Shown: in pieces, positions 49,572 through 59,010 of the stretch | How positions within the stretch are numbered: position 1 is the first letter of the stretch | Layout of the letters: each line of letters starts with the position of its first letter | NCBI RefSeq assembly: GCF_000372825.1 | Contig: NZ_KB910516.1 | Coordinates: 2,895,825 to 2,959,824 of the forward strand | Length of the DNA: 64,000 nt | Direction of reading: 5' to 3' | Source: Methylobacterium sp. 77 | GTDB taxonomy: Bacteria; Pseudomonadota; Alphaproteobacteria; Rhizobiales; Beijerinckiaceae | Notes under the pieces: generated by a model | What the model saw: only the letters and a program-made list of their open reading frames with translations | Told to the model about the DNA's origin: nothing | Database searches by the model: none | Program-made: the position numbers and the translations under genes

Positions 49572-50840
49572 CTAGTGGCGGTCGAGGCGCCATTGGCTCG
49601 TCGCCCAGCGCAGGCGCGCCGCTTCGAGCCCCCAGACGATGCCGAGCATCATGTAGACGTGGCGCCATTTCTCGATGTCGATCTGGACCGCCTGAAGGAA
49701 GAACATCAGCAATGCGGGCCAGACGATCTGGGCATGGCGCTGGAACGGTGACGGGTAGAACATCAGCCGGAACCCGACGAAGGTCGTGGCCAGGACGAGG
49801 CCGATGAAGGTGATGCCACCGACCCAGCCGCCATTGGCGAAACTGCCGATGTAGGAGTTGTGGGGCTCCAGCCCGTAGGTCCTCCGCCAGCGCAGCGGCC
49901 CCATTCCCATCGGCTCCTCCGTGAGTTGGGCGAGACCCCGGAGCTGGTTTCCGAACCTCCCGGTTTCACCCTCGTCATAATCCTGGGTCACCGAGGCGCG
50001 CTGCGTGAACGTCTCACCGATATTGCCGATGGAGAGCACGCCCCCGATCGCCATGGCGCCGCCGAGGCCGGCAACGAGGCTCAGGGCCACGATGCGCCGG
50101 CGCAGGTGCCGCGAGGCGCTCGTCCTGTAGATCGCCGAGACCATGACGACGATGGCGACGAGCGAACCGCCCCACGAGCCCCGGGAGAAGGACAGCAGGA
50201 TTCCGACGAGTAGGAACAGCAGCGCCAGGAAGGCGAGCAGGGGCCGGCGCGACGTTCCGAGCAGGAGGCCGTGCAGGAGATACAGGACACCGAGGGTCAG
50301 GAACGAGCCGAAGACGTTCGGGTCCTGGAAGCTTCCCGCCGCGCGGCCCCAGCGGGCGAAAAGCTCGTCCGAACCGGAGAGCCCGGCATAACCGACGATG
50401 CCGAGGGTGGCGCTGAAGAGGCAGCTCGCGAGATAGGCCTTGAGGGCGATCTCGACCCGCTCCTGCGAACGGTCGGCATAGAGCATCGAGAAGAAGATGG
50501 CGGTGATGGCGAGGTAGGCGAGCTGGATCGTCCAGGCCACCGGGTCCGGCTCACCGAGATACGGCATCAGGGCGACTACGATCGTCCCGACATAGAGAAC
50601 GAGCAGAATGGCCAGGGGCAGCGCGCCGCGATGGAGCCGGATGCCGAGGCAGAGCCAGAGCAGGATCGTCGGAATCGCGATGATGTCGTAGGGCGAGGCG
50701 GCGCTGAAGGCGAAACAGGCGAAGAAGATGAACGCCGCATGCAGCAGGCTCGCGAAACCGCGAAGGACATCGACGACCTGGACGTTGGACCAGGCCCCGG
50801 CGCGCCAGCGCGATCCGGGTCCCGCGGTGATGGAATTCAT
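49572..50840 (-). CDS. O-antigen ligase / Wzy_C family membrane protein
   Basis: A 422-aa polytopic inner-membrane protein with about 11 hydrophobic segments. The Wzy_C-type core reads SFQDPNVFGSFLTLGVL, then LLSFSRGSWGGSLVAI, a periplasmic loop with the large FTQRASVTQDYDEGETGRF segment, and LEPHNSYIGSFANGGWVGG, which carries the family's HNSY/H-N motif. It may ligate or polymerise surface polysaccharide. The start is ATG 50840 (MNSITAG). It lies 106 bp downstream of murD, where alphaproteobacteria usually have ftsW. It is not an FtsW/SEDS protein. Confidence 0.85.
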   Translation of the reverse strand: MNSITAGPGSRWRAGAWSNVQVVDVLRGFASLLHAAFIFFACFAFSAASPYDIIAIPTILLWLCLGIRLHRGALPLAILLVLYVGTIVVALMPYLGEPDPVAWTIQLAYLAITAIFFSMLYADRSQERVEIALKAYLASCLFSATLGIVGYAGLSGSDELFARWGRAAGSFQDPNVFGSFLTLGVLYLLHGLLLGTSRRPLLAFLALLFLLVGILLSFSRGSWGGSLVAIVVMVSAIYRTSASRHLRRRIVALSLVAGLGGAMAIGGVLSIGNIGETFTQRASVTQDYDEGETGRFGNQLRGLAQLTEEPMGMGPLRWRRTYGLEPHNSYIGSFANGGWVGGITFIGLVLATTFVGFRLMFYPSPFQRHAQIVWPALLMFFLQAVQIDIEKWRHVYMMLGIVWGLEAARLRWATSQWRLDRH

Positions 50841-50946
50841 GCGCGCCGCGCCATTCCCCGAAGGAAGGCGGCCGACGGACCACCTCGACATTCAGCAAAG
50901 CGCGGGAAGTGTTGAGATTTCGCGAAGTCCTCGGGAAGGATTCGTC

Positions 50947-52302
50947 TCACACCAACGCGTGCACCAACGTCCGGAACTGGTCGCCGCGATCCTCGAAGCT
51001 CCTGAACTGGTCGTAGGAGGCGCAGGCCGGCGAAAGCAGCACCACCGGCTCGGGCGCCTCCGACAGGCCCGCCGCCTCCGCCGCGCGCCGCGTCGCGACT
51101 TCGAGGGTGACGCAGCGGGTATAGGCCACCCTGCCCTCCAGCGTCGCGGCGAAGGCGTCGCTCGCCGCGCCGATCAGATAGGCATGGGCGACGCGGCCGA
51201 ATAGCGGCTCCAGCATCTCGATCCCGCCCTCCTTCGGCTTGCCGCCGAGGATCCAATGGACGTCGTGGAAGGCCGTGAGCGCCTTCTCGGTGGAATCGGC
51301 GTTGGTCGCCTTGGAATCGTTGACGAACAGCACCCGCCCGCGCCGGCCGACCTCCTCCATCCGGTGCGGTAGGCCGGGGAAACTGTGAAGCGCCGCATCG
51401 ATCTGCCCATCGGCGACGGCGAGGGCCTGGGCGACAGCGATGGCGACAGCCGCATTCTGCCAGTTATGCGCGCCGCGCAGCGAACCGATGCCGGAGACAT
51501 CGGCGATGATCTCGCCGGAGCGGCCCCTCACGCTCGCGTCGCGGACGGTGAGCCCATCCACATCCTGCCTCGCGACACCGACCCGCACGAGCGGGCCGGA
51601 ATGCCGGTCGGCGACGGCGCGGCTCGGCAGGTCGTCGACCCCGACCACGGCGAGGGACGAGCCGACGATGAGACGTTCCTTGATCGCGGCGTAGTTCTCC
51701 ATCGTCCCATGCCGGTCGAGATGGTCCGGCGTGATGTTGAGAAGCACGCCGATGCTGGGCGCCAGCGACGGCGTCAGGTCGATCTGGAACGAGGACAGTT
51801 CGATCACGTGGACCCGGTCGTCGGCGGGGGGCGCCAGCGACAGGATCGCCGTGCCGATATTGCCGCCCATCTGCACGTCGCGGCCGGCCTCGCGCAGGAT
51901 ATGGGCGATCAATGCGGTGGTGGTGGACTTGCCATTGGTGCCGGTGATGGCGACGAAGGGCGCATCGGGAGCGATCCTGGCCCTTTCGCGGCAGAACAGT
52001 TCCACGTCGCCGATGATCTCGATCCCGGCGGATTTGGCGAGATCGACGGTCCAGTGCGGCACGGGGTGGGTGAGCGGCACGCCGGGCGCCAGGATCAGGG
52101 CCGACAAGCCGGACCAGTCGGCGCTGCGCAGATCCGAGACGGTGACGCCCTGCTCCCGTGCCCTGGCCTGGCTCTCGGGGCTGTCGTCCCAGGCGAGCAC
52201 GTCGGCGCCGCCCGCGCACAGCGCATGGACGGTGGCGAGACCGGAGCCGCCGAGGCCGAACAGGGCGACCTTGCGGCCTGAGAAGGTGGTGACGGGGGTC
52301 AT
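50947..52302 (-). CDS. murD: UDP-N-acetylmuramoyl-L-alanine:D-glutamate ligase
   Basis: This enzyme adds D-glutamate to UDP-MurNAc-L-Ala in the cytoplasm. 451 aa, typical. The N-terminal Rossmann part is [17 protein letters not shown]; the ATP-binding P-loop is [19 protein letters not shown]; the central motif is [21 protein letters not shown], and the C-terminal Lys/His region is [17 protein letters not shown]. Part of the dcw cluster; mraY lies 134 bp upstream with a palindromic repeat in the gap. The next cluster genes (ftsW, murG, murC) do not follow. Confidence 0.97.
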   Translation of the reverse strand: MTPVTTFSGRKVALFGLGGSGLATVHALCAGGADVLAWDDSPESQARAREQGVTVSDLRSADWSGLSALILAPGVPLTHPVPHWTVDLAKSAGIEIIGDVELFCRERARIAPDAPFVAITGTNGKSTTTALIAHILREAGRDVQMGGNIGTAILSLAPPADDRVHVIELSSFQIDLTPSLAPSIGVLLNITPDHLDRHGTMENYAAIKERLIVGSSLAVVGVDDLPSRAVADRHSGPLVRVGVARQDVDGLTVRDASVRGRSGEIIADVSGIGSLRGAHNWQNAAVAIAVAQALAVADGQIDAALHSFPGLPHRMEEVGRRGRVLFVNDSKATNADSTEKALTAFHDVHWILGGKPKEGGIEMLEPLFGRVAHAYLIGAASDAFAATLEGRVAYTRCVTLEVATRRAAEAAGLSEAPEPVVLLSPACASYDQFRSFEDRGDQFRTLVHALV

Positions 52303-52366
52303 GCGCGGTCTCGGACGCCTTGAGTTTCGGGCCTGCCCCTACCCTCTACCCCATCCGTCCCGCGAC

Positions 52367-52409
52367 CTCATCCCGACGCATCCGCTTCGCCGATGCAGCT
52401 CAGGATGAG
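52367..52409. repeat. Intergenic nested palindrome between mraY and murD
   Basis: CTCATCC and GGATGAG form the outer arms, with GCATC and GATGC as inner arms around CGCTTCGCC. The read-through CTCATCCTGAGC...GGATGCGTCGGGATGAG resembles a scattered rhizobial extragenic palindrome. Only one copy is seen in this window. Confidence 0.45.
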
Positions 52410-52436
52410 CGGGAGAGTTGGGGAGATGGCGAGCGG

Positions 52437-53519
52437 TCAGCGCAGCTTCAGCGTCGCAAGGCCGGCCAGCGCGAGGATCACGGCGATGATCCAGAACCGG
52501 ATCACGACCTGCGGCTCCTTCCAGCCCTTCTGTTCGAAATGGTGGTGGATCGGCGCCATGCGGAAGACGCGCTTGCCGGTGAGCTTGAACGAGGCGACCT
52601 GGATGATCACGGACATGATCTCCAGCACGAACAGGCCGCCGACGATGGAGAGCACGATCTCGTGCTTGGTGGCGACCGCCACGGTGCCGAGAAGGCCGCC
52701 GAGCGCCAGCGAGCCGGTATCGCCCATGAAGATCTGCGCCGGGGGCGCGTTGAACCACAGGAAGCCGAGGCCGGCCCCGATGACCGCGCCGCAGACGACG
52801 GCGAGTTCGCCGGTATCGCGGACGTAGTTCACCTGCAGGTAGCCGGCGGTGAAGACGTTGCCGACGAGGTAGGCGATGACGCCGAAGGTGCCGCAGGCGA
52901 TCATCACCGGCACGATGGCGAGGCCGTCGAGCCCGTCGGTGATGTTCACGGCATTGCCCGCGCCGACGATGACGAAGCCGGCGAACAGCACGTAGAACCA
53001 GCCGAGATTCAGGAGCGCGTCCTTGAAGACCGGGAAGGCGAGCTGGTTCTGCAGGGCGGGCGCCGAATAGATCGAGATCAGCAGGCAGGCCGCGATCGCG
53101 ATGGCGGCTTCGAGCAGCAGCCGGAACTTGCCCGAGAAGCCCTTATGCGACTGCTTCGTCACCTTCAGGTAATCGTCGTAGAAGCCGATGGCGCCGAAGC
53201 CCAGGGTCACGGCGAGCGTCACCCAGACGTAGTGATTGCGCGGGTTGGCCCAGAGCAGGATCGCCACGATGGCGCCGGCCAGGATCATCAGGCCGCCCAT
53301 GGTCGGCGTGCCGCGCTTGGTCAGGTGGGTCTGCGGGCCGTCCTCGCGGATCGGCTGGCCCTTGCCCTGGCGCAGGCGCAGCAGCGAGATGATCAGCGGC
53401 CCGAACCAGAACACGAACAGGCCTGCCGTGAACAGCGCGCCCCCGGTGCGGAAGGTGATGTAGCGAAAGACGTTGAGGGGCGTGAGCGTGCCGCTCAGGT
53501 CCGACAGGAGATACAGCAT
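52437..53519 (-). CDS. mraY: Phospho-N-acetylmuramoyl-pentapeptide transferase
   Basis: A ten-helix inner-membrane enzyme that joins UDP-MurNAc-pentapeptide to undecaprenyl phosphate, forming lipid I. 360 aa, normal. The N-terminal [10 protein letters not shown] and [12 protein letters not shown], the motif [10 protein letters not shown], the catalytic FYDDYLKV (DDxxK-type), [14 protein letters not shown], and the C-terminal [15 protein letters not shown] (HHH) identify it. Between murF and murD in the dcw cluster. Confidence 0.97.
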   Translation of the reverse strand: MLYLLSDLSGTLTPLNVFRYITFRTGGALFTAGLFVFWFGPLIISLLRLRQGKGQPIREDGPQTHLTKRGTPTMGGLMILAGAIVAILLWANPRNHYVWVTLAVTLGFGAIGFYDDYLKVTKQSHKGFSGKFRLLLEAAIAIAACLLISIYSAPALQNQLAFPVFKDALLNLGWFYVLFAGFVIVGAGNAVNITDGLDGLAIVPVMIACGTFGVIAYLVGNVFTAGYLQVNYVRDTGELAVVCGAVIGAGLGFLWFNAPPAQIFMGDTGSLALGGLLGTVAVATKHEIVLSIVGGLFVLEIMSVIIQVASFKLTGKRVFRMAPIHHHFEQKGWKEPQVVIRFWIIAVILALAGLATLKLR

Positions 53520-53648
53520 CCAGCACCCGGCCGCGGTTTAGCTGACGATGGACATTTCGGGGTTGGAGGAGGCCGCGCGCCTTTCCATCCCCGCCGCGTC
53601 GCCCGGCTTGCGGGCGCTTCCGGCCTGAGCCGGAACTGACACGGAGGT

Positions 53649-55109
53649 CTATTGGCGGATCGCGGCCTGCGCCGACTCGGCGCGGTCCACGGCGCCCGCG
53701 TAGCGGGCTTTGAGGGCTTCGACAATCCGACCCATGCGGATGCTGTTCGAGCCCTTGACCATCACGGCGTCTCCGGGACGCAGCGCGCCGAGGAGCGGAT
53801 CGACGAGATCGGACGAGATGCCGGCCGAGACGCCACGCCGATTCATCGGCAGCGCCTCGAACAGGTGGCGCATCATCGGGCCGGCGGTGAAGACGAGATC
53901 GACCTTGGCCTCGTCCACGGCGGAAGCGAGCGCGCGATGGTGCTCCTCGGCGGCAGAGCCGAGCTCGAGCATGTCGCCGAGCACGGCGATGCGGCGCCCG
54001 CGCGGCCCGGTCTCGATCCCGGACAGGGTCGCCAAAGCGGCACGGACCGAGGCCGGGTTGGCGTTGTAGCTCTCGTCCACCAGGAAGGCCTCGCCGTCCT
54101 TGAGCTTCAAGGCCGTGCGCTCGCCGCGCCCCACGGGCGGCTTCAGCGCCGCCAGGGACAGGGCGGCCCGGGCCAGGTCGGCACCGAGGGCATGGACCAC
54201 CGCCATGACACCGAGGGAGTTCATCGCCACGTGCCGGCCCGGCGTGCCGAGCTGGTAGGTGACGGGGATGCCCATCACCACCGCATCCACCACCGACAGG
54301 TCGGGCCGCATGACGATGCGAAGCGCCCGGACATCGGCCTCGGGATGCTCTCCGAACGTCACGACGCGGCCGGTCTTCGAGGCCAGCGCATGGGCGAGCA
54401 GACGCGGGTAGCTCGGATTGTCGCGGTTGATGATCGCCGTGCCGCCTGGGTTCAGCCCCGAGAAGATCTCGCCCTTGGCGTCGGCGATGGCCGAGAGCGA
54501 GGCGAAATGCTCGATATGCACCGGCTCGACGGTGGTGATCAGGGCGATATCGGGCCGGACCATGGCGGTGAGCGGCACGATCTCGCCCGGATGGTTCATG
54601 CCGATCTCGAACACGCCGTAGCGGCTGCCGGCGGGCATCCGCGCCAGGGTGAGCGGCACGCCCCAATGGTTGTTGTAGGAGGCGATGGAGGCGTGGGTCG
54701 TCCCCTGCGCCGAGAGAACGTGGAGCAGGGCCTCCTTGGTCCCGGTCTTGCCGACGGACCCGGTGACGGCGACGATGCCAGCTTGGCTGCGCGCCCGCGA
54801 CGCTTCGCCGAGCGCGCGCATGGCATCGAGGATAGGGTCCTCGCCGGCCCCCGACACGGCGAGCACGCCGCCCGCCCCCGAAAACTCCTCGGCCCGTGCC
54901 GCATCGACCACCGCCGCACCCGCGCCGCGGGCAAGGGCATCGCGCACGAAGTCGTGGCCGTCCCGCGCCTCGCCGCGAATGGCGAAGAACAGGTCGCCCG
55001 GCTGGAGCGTCCGCGTATCAATGGAGGCGCCGGTGATCGGCTTGGGGTTGCCGAGCAGAGTGCCGCCGGTGGCGGCTTCCAGGGCCTCGGGGGTCCAGAG
55101 GGGGGTCAT
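53649..55109 (-). CDS. murF: UDP-MurNAc-tripeptide D-Ala-D-Ala ligase
   Basis: Adds D-Ala-D-Ala to the UDP-MurNAc-tripeptide, finishing the pentapeptide. 486 aa. The N-terminal GASIDTRTLQPGDLFFAIRGEARDGHDF, the P-loop TGSVGKTGTKEALL, the central FEIGMNHPGEI, and VDESYNANPASVRAAL are MurF hallmarks. In place between murE (97 bp upstream) and mraY (129 bp downstream) on the minus strand. The spacer to murE has a palindromic repeat. Confidence 0.97.
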   Translation of the reverse strand: MTPLWTPEALEAATGGTLLGNPKPITGASIDTRTLQPGDLFFAIRGEARDGHDFVRDALARGAGAAVVDAARAEEFSGAGGVLAVSGAGEDPILDAMRALGEASRARSQAGIVAVTGSVGKTGTKEALLHVLSAQGTTHASIASYNNHWGVPLTLARMPAGSRYGVFEIGMNHPGEIVPLTAMVRPDIALITTVEPVHIEHFASLSAIADAKGEIFSGLNPGGTAIINRDNPSYPRLLAHALASKTGRVVTFGEHPEADVRALRIVMRPDLSVVDAVVMGIPVTYQLGTPGRHVAMNSLGVMAVVHALGADLARAALSLAALKPPVGRGERTALKLKDGEAFLVDESYNANPASVRAALATLSGIETGPRGRRIAVLGDMLELGSAAEEHHRALASAVDEAKVDLVFTAGPMMRHLFEALPMNRRGVSAGISSDLVDPLLGALRPGDAVMVKGSNSIRMGRIVEALKARYAGAVDRAESAQAAIRQ

Positions 55110-55145
55110 CGGGCGGACTCATGCATGGAGCGGCCGGGCGCGTAC

Positions 55146-55167
55146 CCTCCCCCACAAAGGGGGAAGG
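55146..55167. repeat. Intergenic palindrome, possible REP-like element (copy 3)
   Basis: CCTCCCCC and GGGGGAAGG face each other across ACAAA, followed by TGAAAC, in the murF-murE spacer. Similar palindromes lie at 20543-20572 and 35734-35755. Confidence 0.45.
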
Positions 55168-55206
55168 TGAAACGCGCGGAAATCAGCGATTCTCTCTCGG
55201 TCGATC

Positions 55207-56676
55207 TCACGCACTCACCTCCGCGATCGCGGACCGGACCACGTCGTGATCCGAGAACGGGAGCACCTGTAGGCCGACGATCTGGCCGGTTTCATGACCC
55301 TTGCCGGCGACCACCAGCACGTCGCCGGGCTTTAGCCCGTGCACGGCATGGCGGATCGCCTCGGCCCGGTCGCCGATCTCGACGGCGCCGGGCGAGGCGG
55401 CGAGGATGGCGGCGCGGATCGAGGCCGGCTCCTCGCTGCGCGGGTTGTCGTCGGTGACGATGACGACGTCGGCCCTCTGCGCGGCGATGGCGCCCATGAG
55501 CGGGCGCTTGCCGGTGTCGCGGTCGCCGCCGCAGCCGAAGACGCAGACGAGGCGGCCGGAGGCGAAGGGGCGCAAGGCGATCAGCACGCTCTCCAGCGCC
55601 TCGGGCTTGTGGGCGTAATCCACCAGGCAAAGGGCGCCGTTGACCTCGCCGATCCGCTCCATGCGGCCGGGTACGCCGGTGAGATGGTCGAGGGTGGCGA
55701 GGATATCCACCATCCGGTCGAGGCCGATGGCGGCACCGACGAGGCCGGCGGCGAGCAGCGCGTTCTCGACCTGAAATCCGCCGACGAGGGGCAGGTCGAC
55801 GCGATGGCTCGCGTCGTCGCCGGCGAGCCGGATCGTCAGGGCCTGCGAGAACCCCTCGGTGCGGGCATCGACGAGGCGGATCGTGTCGCCCTTCGCGCCC
55901 GTCGTCAGGACGCCGTGGCCGGCCGCGCTGGCGGCTTCGATGACCCGCTCGGCATAGGGGCCATCGGCATTGATCACCGCCGGGGCGCCTGCCGGCAGAA
56001 GCGTCGTGAACAGCCGCAGCTTGGCCGCGAGATACTCCTCAATGGTCGCGTGGTAATCGAGGTGGTCGCGGCCGAGATTGGTGAAGCCGGCGACATCGAG
56101 CCTGACGCCGTCGAGCCGGCGCTGCTCGATCCCGTGCGACGAGGCTTCCATGGCGAGATGGGTGATGCCGTCTTCGGCCAGCCGCGCCAGGGTCTCGTGC
56201 AGCGAGACCGGGTCGGGCGTGGTGAGCGAGCCGTATTCGGCGCCGCGATCGGTGACGATGCCGACGGTCCCGAGACTGGCCGAGGCGAAGGTCAGGCGCG
56301 AGAGAATCTGGCGGACGAAGTCGGCGACGGAACTCTTCCCGCTGGTCCCGGTCACCGCGATGACCGTCTCCGGCTGGCGCCCCGAGAACCGGGCGGCAGC
56401 CAGAGCGAGCGCCCGGCGCGCATCGGCGACGGCGATCCAGAGTGCGTCGGCGGGCAGATCGCGGGGACGCTCGCCCTCTCCAACGATGGCGGAAGCGCCA
56501 TCCGCGAAGGCTTTGGCGGCGAACGCCTTGCCGTCGACCTTGGTCCCCGGCACCGCAACGAAGACGCCGCCGGGGATGACCCGGCGGCTGTCGGCGGTGA
56601 CGCCGTGGACGATCCGGCCGGCGGCCGCTCCGGTCTCGGCCTCGGGCAACAGGCCGCCGAGCGTCGCGCCGCTCAT
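55207..56676 (-). CDS. murE: UDP-MurNAc-L-Ala-D-Glu:meso-diaminopimelate ligase
   Basis: Adds meso-diaminopimelate to the peptidoglycan precursor. 489 aa. It has HGVTADSRRVIPGGVFVAVPG, P-loop VTGTSGKSSVADFV, LAMEASSHGIEQRRLDGV, FTNLGRDHLDYHATIEEY, and VTDDNPRSEEPASIRAAI; the DNPR motif is the DAP-specificity signature. It overlaps ftsI by 4 bases (56673-56676), so the two are translationally coupled. Confidence 0.97.
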   Translation of the reverse strand: MSGATLGGLLPEAETGAAAGRIVHGVTADSRRVIPGGVFVAVPGTKVDGKAFAAKAFADGASAIVGEGERPRDLPADALWIAVADARRALALAAARFSGRQPETVIAVTGTSGKSSVADFVRQILSRLTFASASLGTVGIVTDRGAEYGSLTTPDPVSLHETLARLAEDGITHLAMEASSHGIEQRRLDGVRLDVAGFTNLGRDHLDYHATIEEYLAAKLRLFTTLLPAGAPAVINADGPYAERVIEAASAAGHGVLTTGAKGDTIRLVDARTEGFSQALTIRLAGDDASHRVDLPLVGGFQVENALLAAGLVGAAIGLDRMVDILATLDHLTGVPGRMERIGEVNGALCLVDYAHKPEALESVLIALRPFASGRLVCVFGCGGDRDTGKRPLMGAIAAQRADVVIVTDDNPRSEEPASIRAAILAASPGAVEIGDRAEAIRHAVHGLKPGDVLVVAGKGHETGQIVGLQVLPFSDHDVVRSAIAEVSA

Positions 56677-58505
56677 CGGGCGTCGAGCATCGTCGCGTGA
56701 TACGCGCCGAGCTTCACCATCAGGGGGAACGGCTTCACCGGCGGCTCGAATTGCGGCGGCAGGCCGATGATCGGAGCGACGCGTTCGATCACGCGGCCGG
56801 TGACGACGCCCGAGTTCCAGGCGGCGGTGGCGTAACCACCGGATTCCGGCAGGCCCTGTGGCTCGTCCATGATGGTGACGAAGAGGTATTTCGGCTTGTC
56901 CATGGGCGCGGCGGCCATGAAGGTCGTGAACAGGCGGTTCTTGACGTAGCGGCCGTGGATCACCTTCTCGGCCGTGCCGGTCTTGCCGCCGACATAGTAG
57001 AGCGGGATCGCCGCCTTCTTGGCCGAGCCCTCCACCGCGTTGAGGCGCATGATGAAGCGCATCGCCTCGCTGGTCTCCGGCTTGAGCACGCGGGTGGCCT
57101 TGGCCAGCGCCTCGGACTCGGTCGTCTTGAGGAAGGTCGGCACGATGAGGTTGCCGCCATTGGTGATGGCGCCCACCGCCGCCGCCGCCTGGAGCGGCGC
57201 GACCGCGAGACCGTGGCCGAAGGCGATGGTGATGGTGTTGATCTCGGTCCAGCGCGAGGGAACGATGGGCTCCGCGCTCTCGGGCAATTCCGTCCGCATG
57301 CGGTCGGTGAGCCCCATCTTCTTCAGGAAGGCCTTGTGGCCGGGCACGCCGATGCCGAGCGCCATCTTGGCCGAACCGATGTTGGAGGAGTGGGTGAACA
57401 CCTCCGGCATGGTGATGGTGCGGTTGGTGCCGTGATATTCGTGGATCTTCTGCCGGCCCCAGGTGAGCACGCCGCCACGGGTGTCGAAGGTGGAGTTGAC
57501 GTTGTACTTGCCGGAATCCAGCGCCATGGCGAGGGTCATAGCCTTGAAGGTCGAACCCATCTCGTAGACGCCGACATTCATCCGGTTGATGCGGTCGGGA
57601 TTGTTCGCCTCGGCCGGGTTGTTGGGATCGAAATCCGGCAGCGAGGCGAGCGCGATCACCTCGCCCGTGGTCACGTCGAGGATCATTCCGGCCGCGGCCT
57701 TGGCCTTGAAGTGATCGATGCCCCAGGCGAGTTCGTCGCGAAGCGCGAACTGCGCCCGCAGGTCGATGGAGAGCTGGACGGGCTTGAGATCGGTGGACTT
57801 GGCCACGAAGCCGAGGCTGTTGAGGTCCTTCAGGCCCGTCGAATCGATGTACTTCTCGATGCCGGCGATGCCGACATTGTCGAGGTTGGTCACGCCGAGG
57901 ATGTGTGCCGCCGCCGTGCCGTTCGGATAGACGCGCTTGTGGTCGGGCAGGAAGCCGATGCCGGGGATGCCGAGGCGGTGCACTTCGAGCTGCTGCTTCG
58001 GCGTGATCTCGCGCTTGACCCAGACGAAGCCCTTCTTCGTCGAGAGCTTGGCGCGCAGGTCGGTGGCGTTGAGCTCGGGCAGGACGGCGGTGAGGAGCTC
58101 CACCGCCTCGTCCTTGTCGTAGATGTTCTTCGGCTCGGCGAAGACCGAGACGGTGCGGATGTCGGTGGCGAGGATCTCGCCGTTGCGGTCGACGATGTCG
58201 GGGCGGATCGCGGTGGTCGCGGCGGCGGCGACGCGGTTGTCGCCGTTATCGGCCTGCGGGAAGGCCGCCATCGCCACGAGGCGTCCGGCGATGGTGAGGA
58301 AGACCAGCGCGAAGCCGAGGCCGACGAGACCGACGCGAGCGTAGGAGCGCTCGATCGCGAGGTGGAACATCACCCGCAGCAGGCCTCGGAGCGTGCGCGG
58401 CGGGCGCGGTGCCGCGACCGCCTCGGGGGCGGCGGCCTGCGGCTCGGCCTCGCCCGCATCCTGCGCGTCGAGGGGGGCGTGATCGTGAACGGTCTCGTCT
58501 GACAC
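56673..58505 (-). CDS. ftsI: Septal peptidoglycan transpeptidase (penicillin-binding protein 3 type)
   Basis: A monofunctional class B PBP that cross-links septal peptidoglycan. From GTG 58505 (610 aa; GAGGTAG 7 bases upstream) it has a cytoplasmic N-terminus of about 60 mostly Ala/Pro/Glu residues, one transmembrane helix (RVGLVGLGFALVFLTIAGRLV), a dimerisation domain and the transpeptidase domain. Active-site motifs are STFK (S318), SSN in THSSNIGSAKM and KTG in GGKTGTAEK. It begins 4 bases after ftsL and overlaps murE. An ATG-started version to 58664 would overlap most of the ftsL tail and is unlikely. Confidence 0.96.
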   Translation of the reverse strand: MSDETVHDHAPLDAQDAGEAEPQAAAPEAVAAPRPPRTLRGLLRVMFHLAIERSYARVGLVGLGFALVFLTIAGRLVAMAAFPQADNGDNRVAAAATTAIRPDIVDRNGEILATDIRTVSVFAEPKNIYDKDEAVELLTAVLPELNATDLRAKLSTKKGFVWVKREITPKQQLEVHRLGIPGIGFLPDHKRVYPNGTAAAHILGVTNLDNVGIAGIEKYIDSTGLKDLNSLGFVAKSTDLKPVQLSIDLRAQFALRDELAWGIDHFKAKAAAGMILDVTTGEVIALASLPDFDPNNPAEANNPDRINRMNVGVYEMGSTFKAMTLAMALDSGKYNVNSTFDTRGGVLTWGRQKIHEYHGTNRTITMPEVFTHSSNIGSAKMALGIGVPGHKAFLKKMGLTDRMRTELPESAEPIVPSRWTEINTITIAFGHGLAVAPLQAAAAVGAITNGGNLIVPTFLKTTESEALAKATRVLKPETSEAMRFIMRLNAVEGSAKKAAIPLYYVGGKTGTAEKVIHGRYVKNRLFTTFMAAAPMDKPKYLFVTIMDEPQGLPESGGYATAAWNSGVVTGRVIERVAPIIGLPPQFEPPVKPFPLMVKLGAYHATMLDAR

Positions 58506-58509
58506 GGGA

Positions 58510-59010
58510 CTACCTCGAAACCGTATTCGGCGTTCTGGTGGTTTGGACGGTGGTCGTCTTAGTCGTCGTCGTCGAAGCGGTCGTCGTGGGCTTCGCCATC
58601 GTCGCCGGCTTGGTGGTCGTCGTGCGCGGGGTGATCGACCCCGTCGTCCGGGGCTCGTCCGCATTCTTCGCGGACGACTTTTCCTTGGGCGTCGCGGTGG
58701 CGGCCAGCAGGCGGCCGATCTCGTCGCCCCGGTCGGGACGCACCGGCAGGTCGGCGAGACGGCCGAGATGGTTCACGCCGATCGGCTCGAGGGCGAGATG
58801 GCGTTCCACCGCCGCCTGAAGCCGGTCGGGACGGGTCAGGAGCTGCCACTCGGCACGCAGGACCGCGATGGCCTGCCGCTCCTTGTGGAGCTGGCTCTTG
58901 GCCTTCGAGACCTGACCGGCCTGATACAGCGTGTCGTACTTGATCGAGTAGGCGTAGATCGCCGATCCGATCAGGCCGAGGATGGCGACGACGTTCAGCA
59001 AACGGATCAC
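58510..59010 (-). CDS. ftsL: FtsL-like division protein with a Thr-rich C-terminal tail
   Basis: A bitopic division protein expected to bind FtsB/FtsQ and activate FtsI/FtsW. 166 aa. One N-terminal helix ([19 protein letters not shown]), then a coiled coil ([24 protein letters not shown]) ending in [21 protein letters not shown], the typical alphaproteobacterial FtsL signature. Residues from about 118 to the end are very Thr-rich ([22 protein letters not shown]) and lie in the periplasm. That low-complexity tail is not part of the usual FtsL. It overlaps rsmH by 4 bases. Confidence 0.88.
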   Translation of the reverse strand: MIRLLNVVAILGLIGSAIYAYSIKYDTLYQAGQVSKAKSQLHKERQAIAVLRAEWQLLTRPDRLQAAVERHLALEPIGVNHLGRLADLPVRPDRGDEIGRLLAATATPKEKSSAKNADEPRTTGSITPRTTTTKPATMAKPTTTASTTTTKTTTVQTTRTPNTVSR

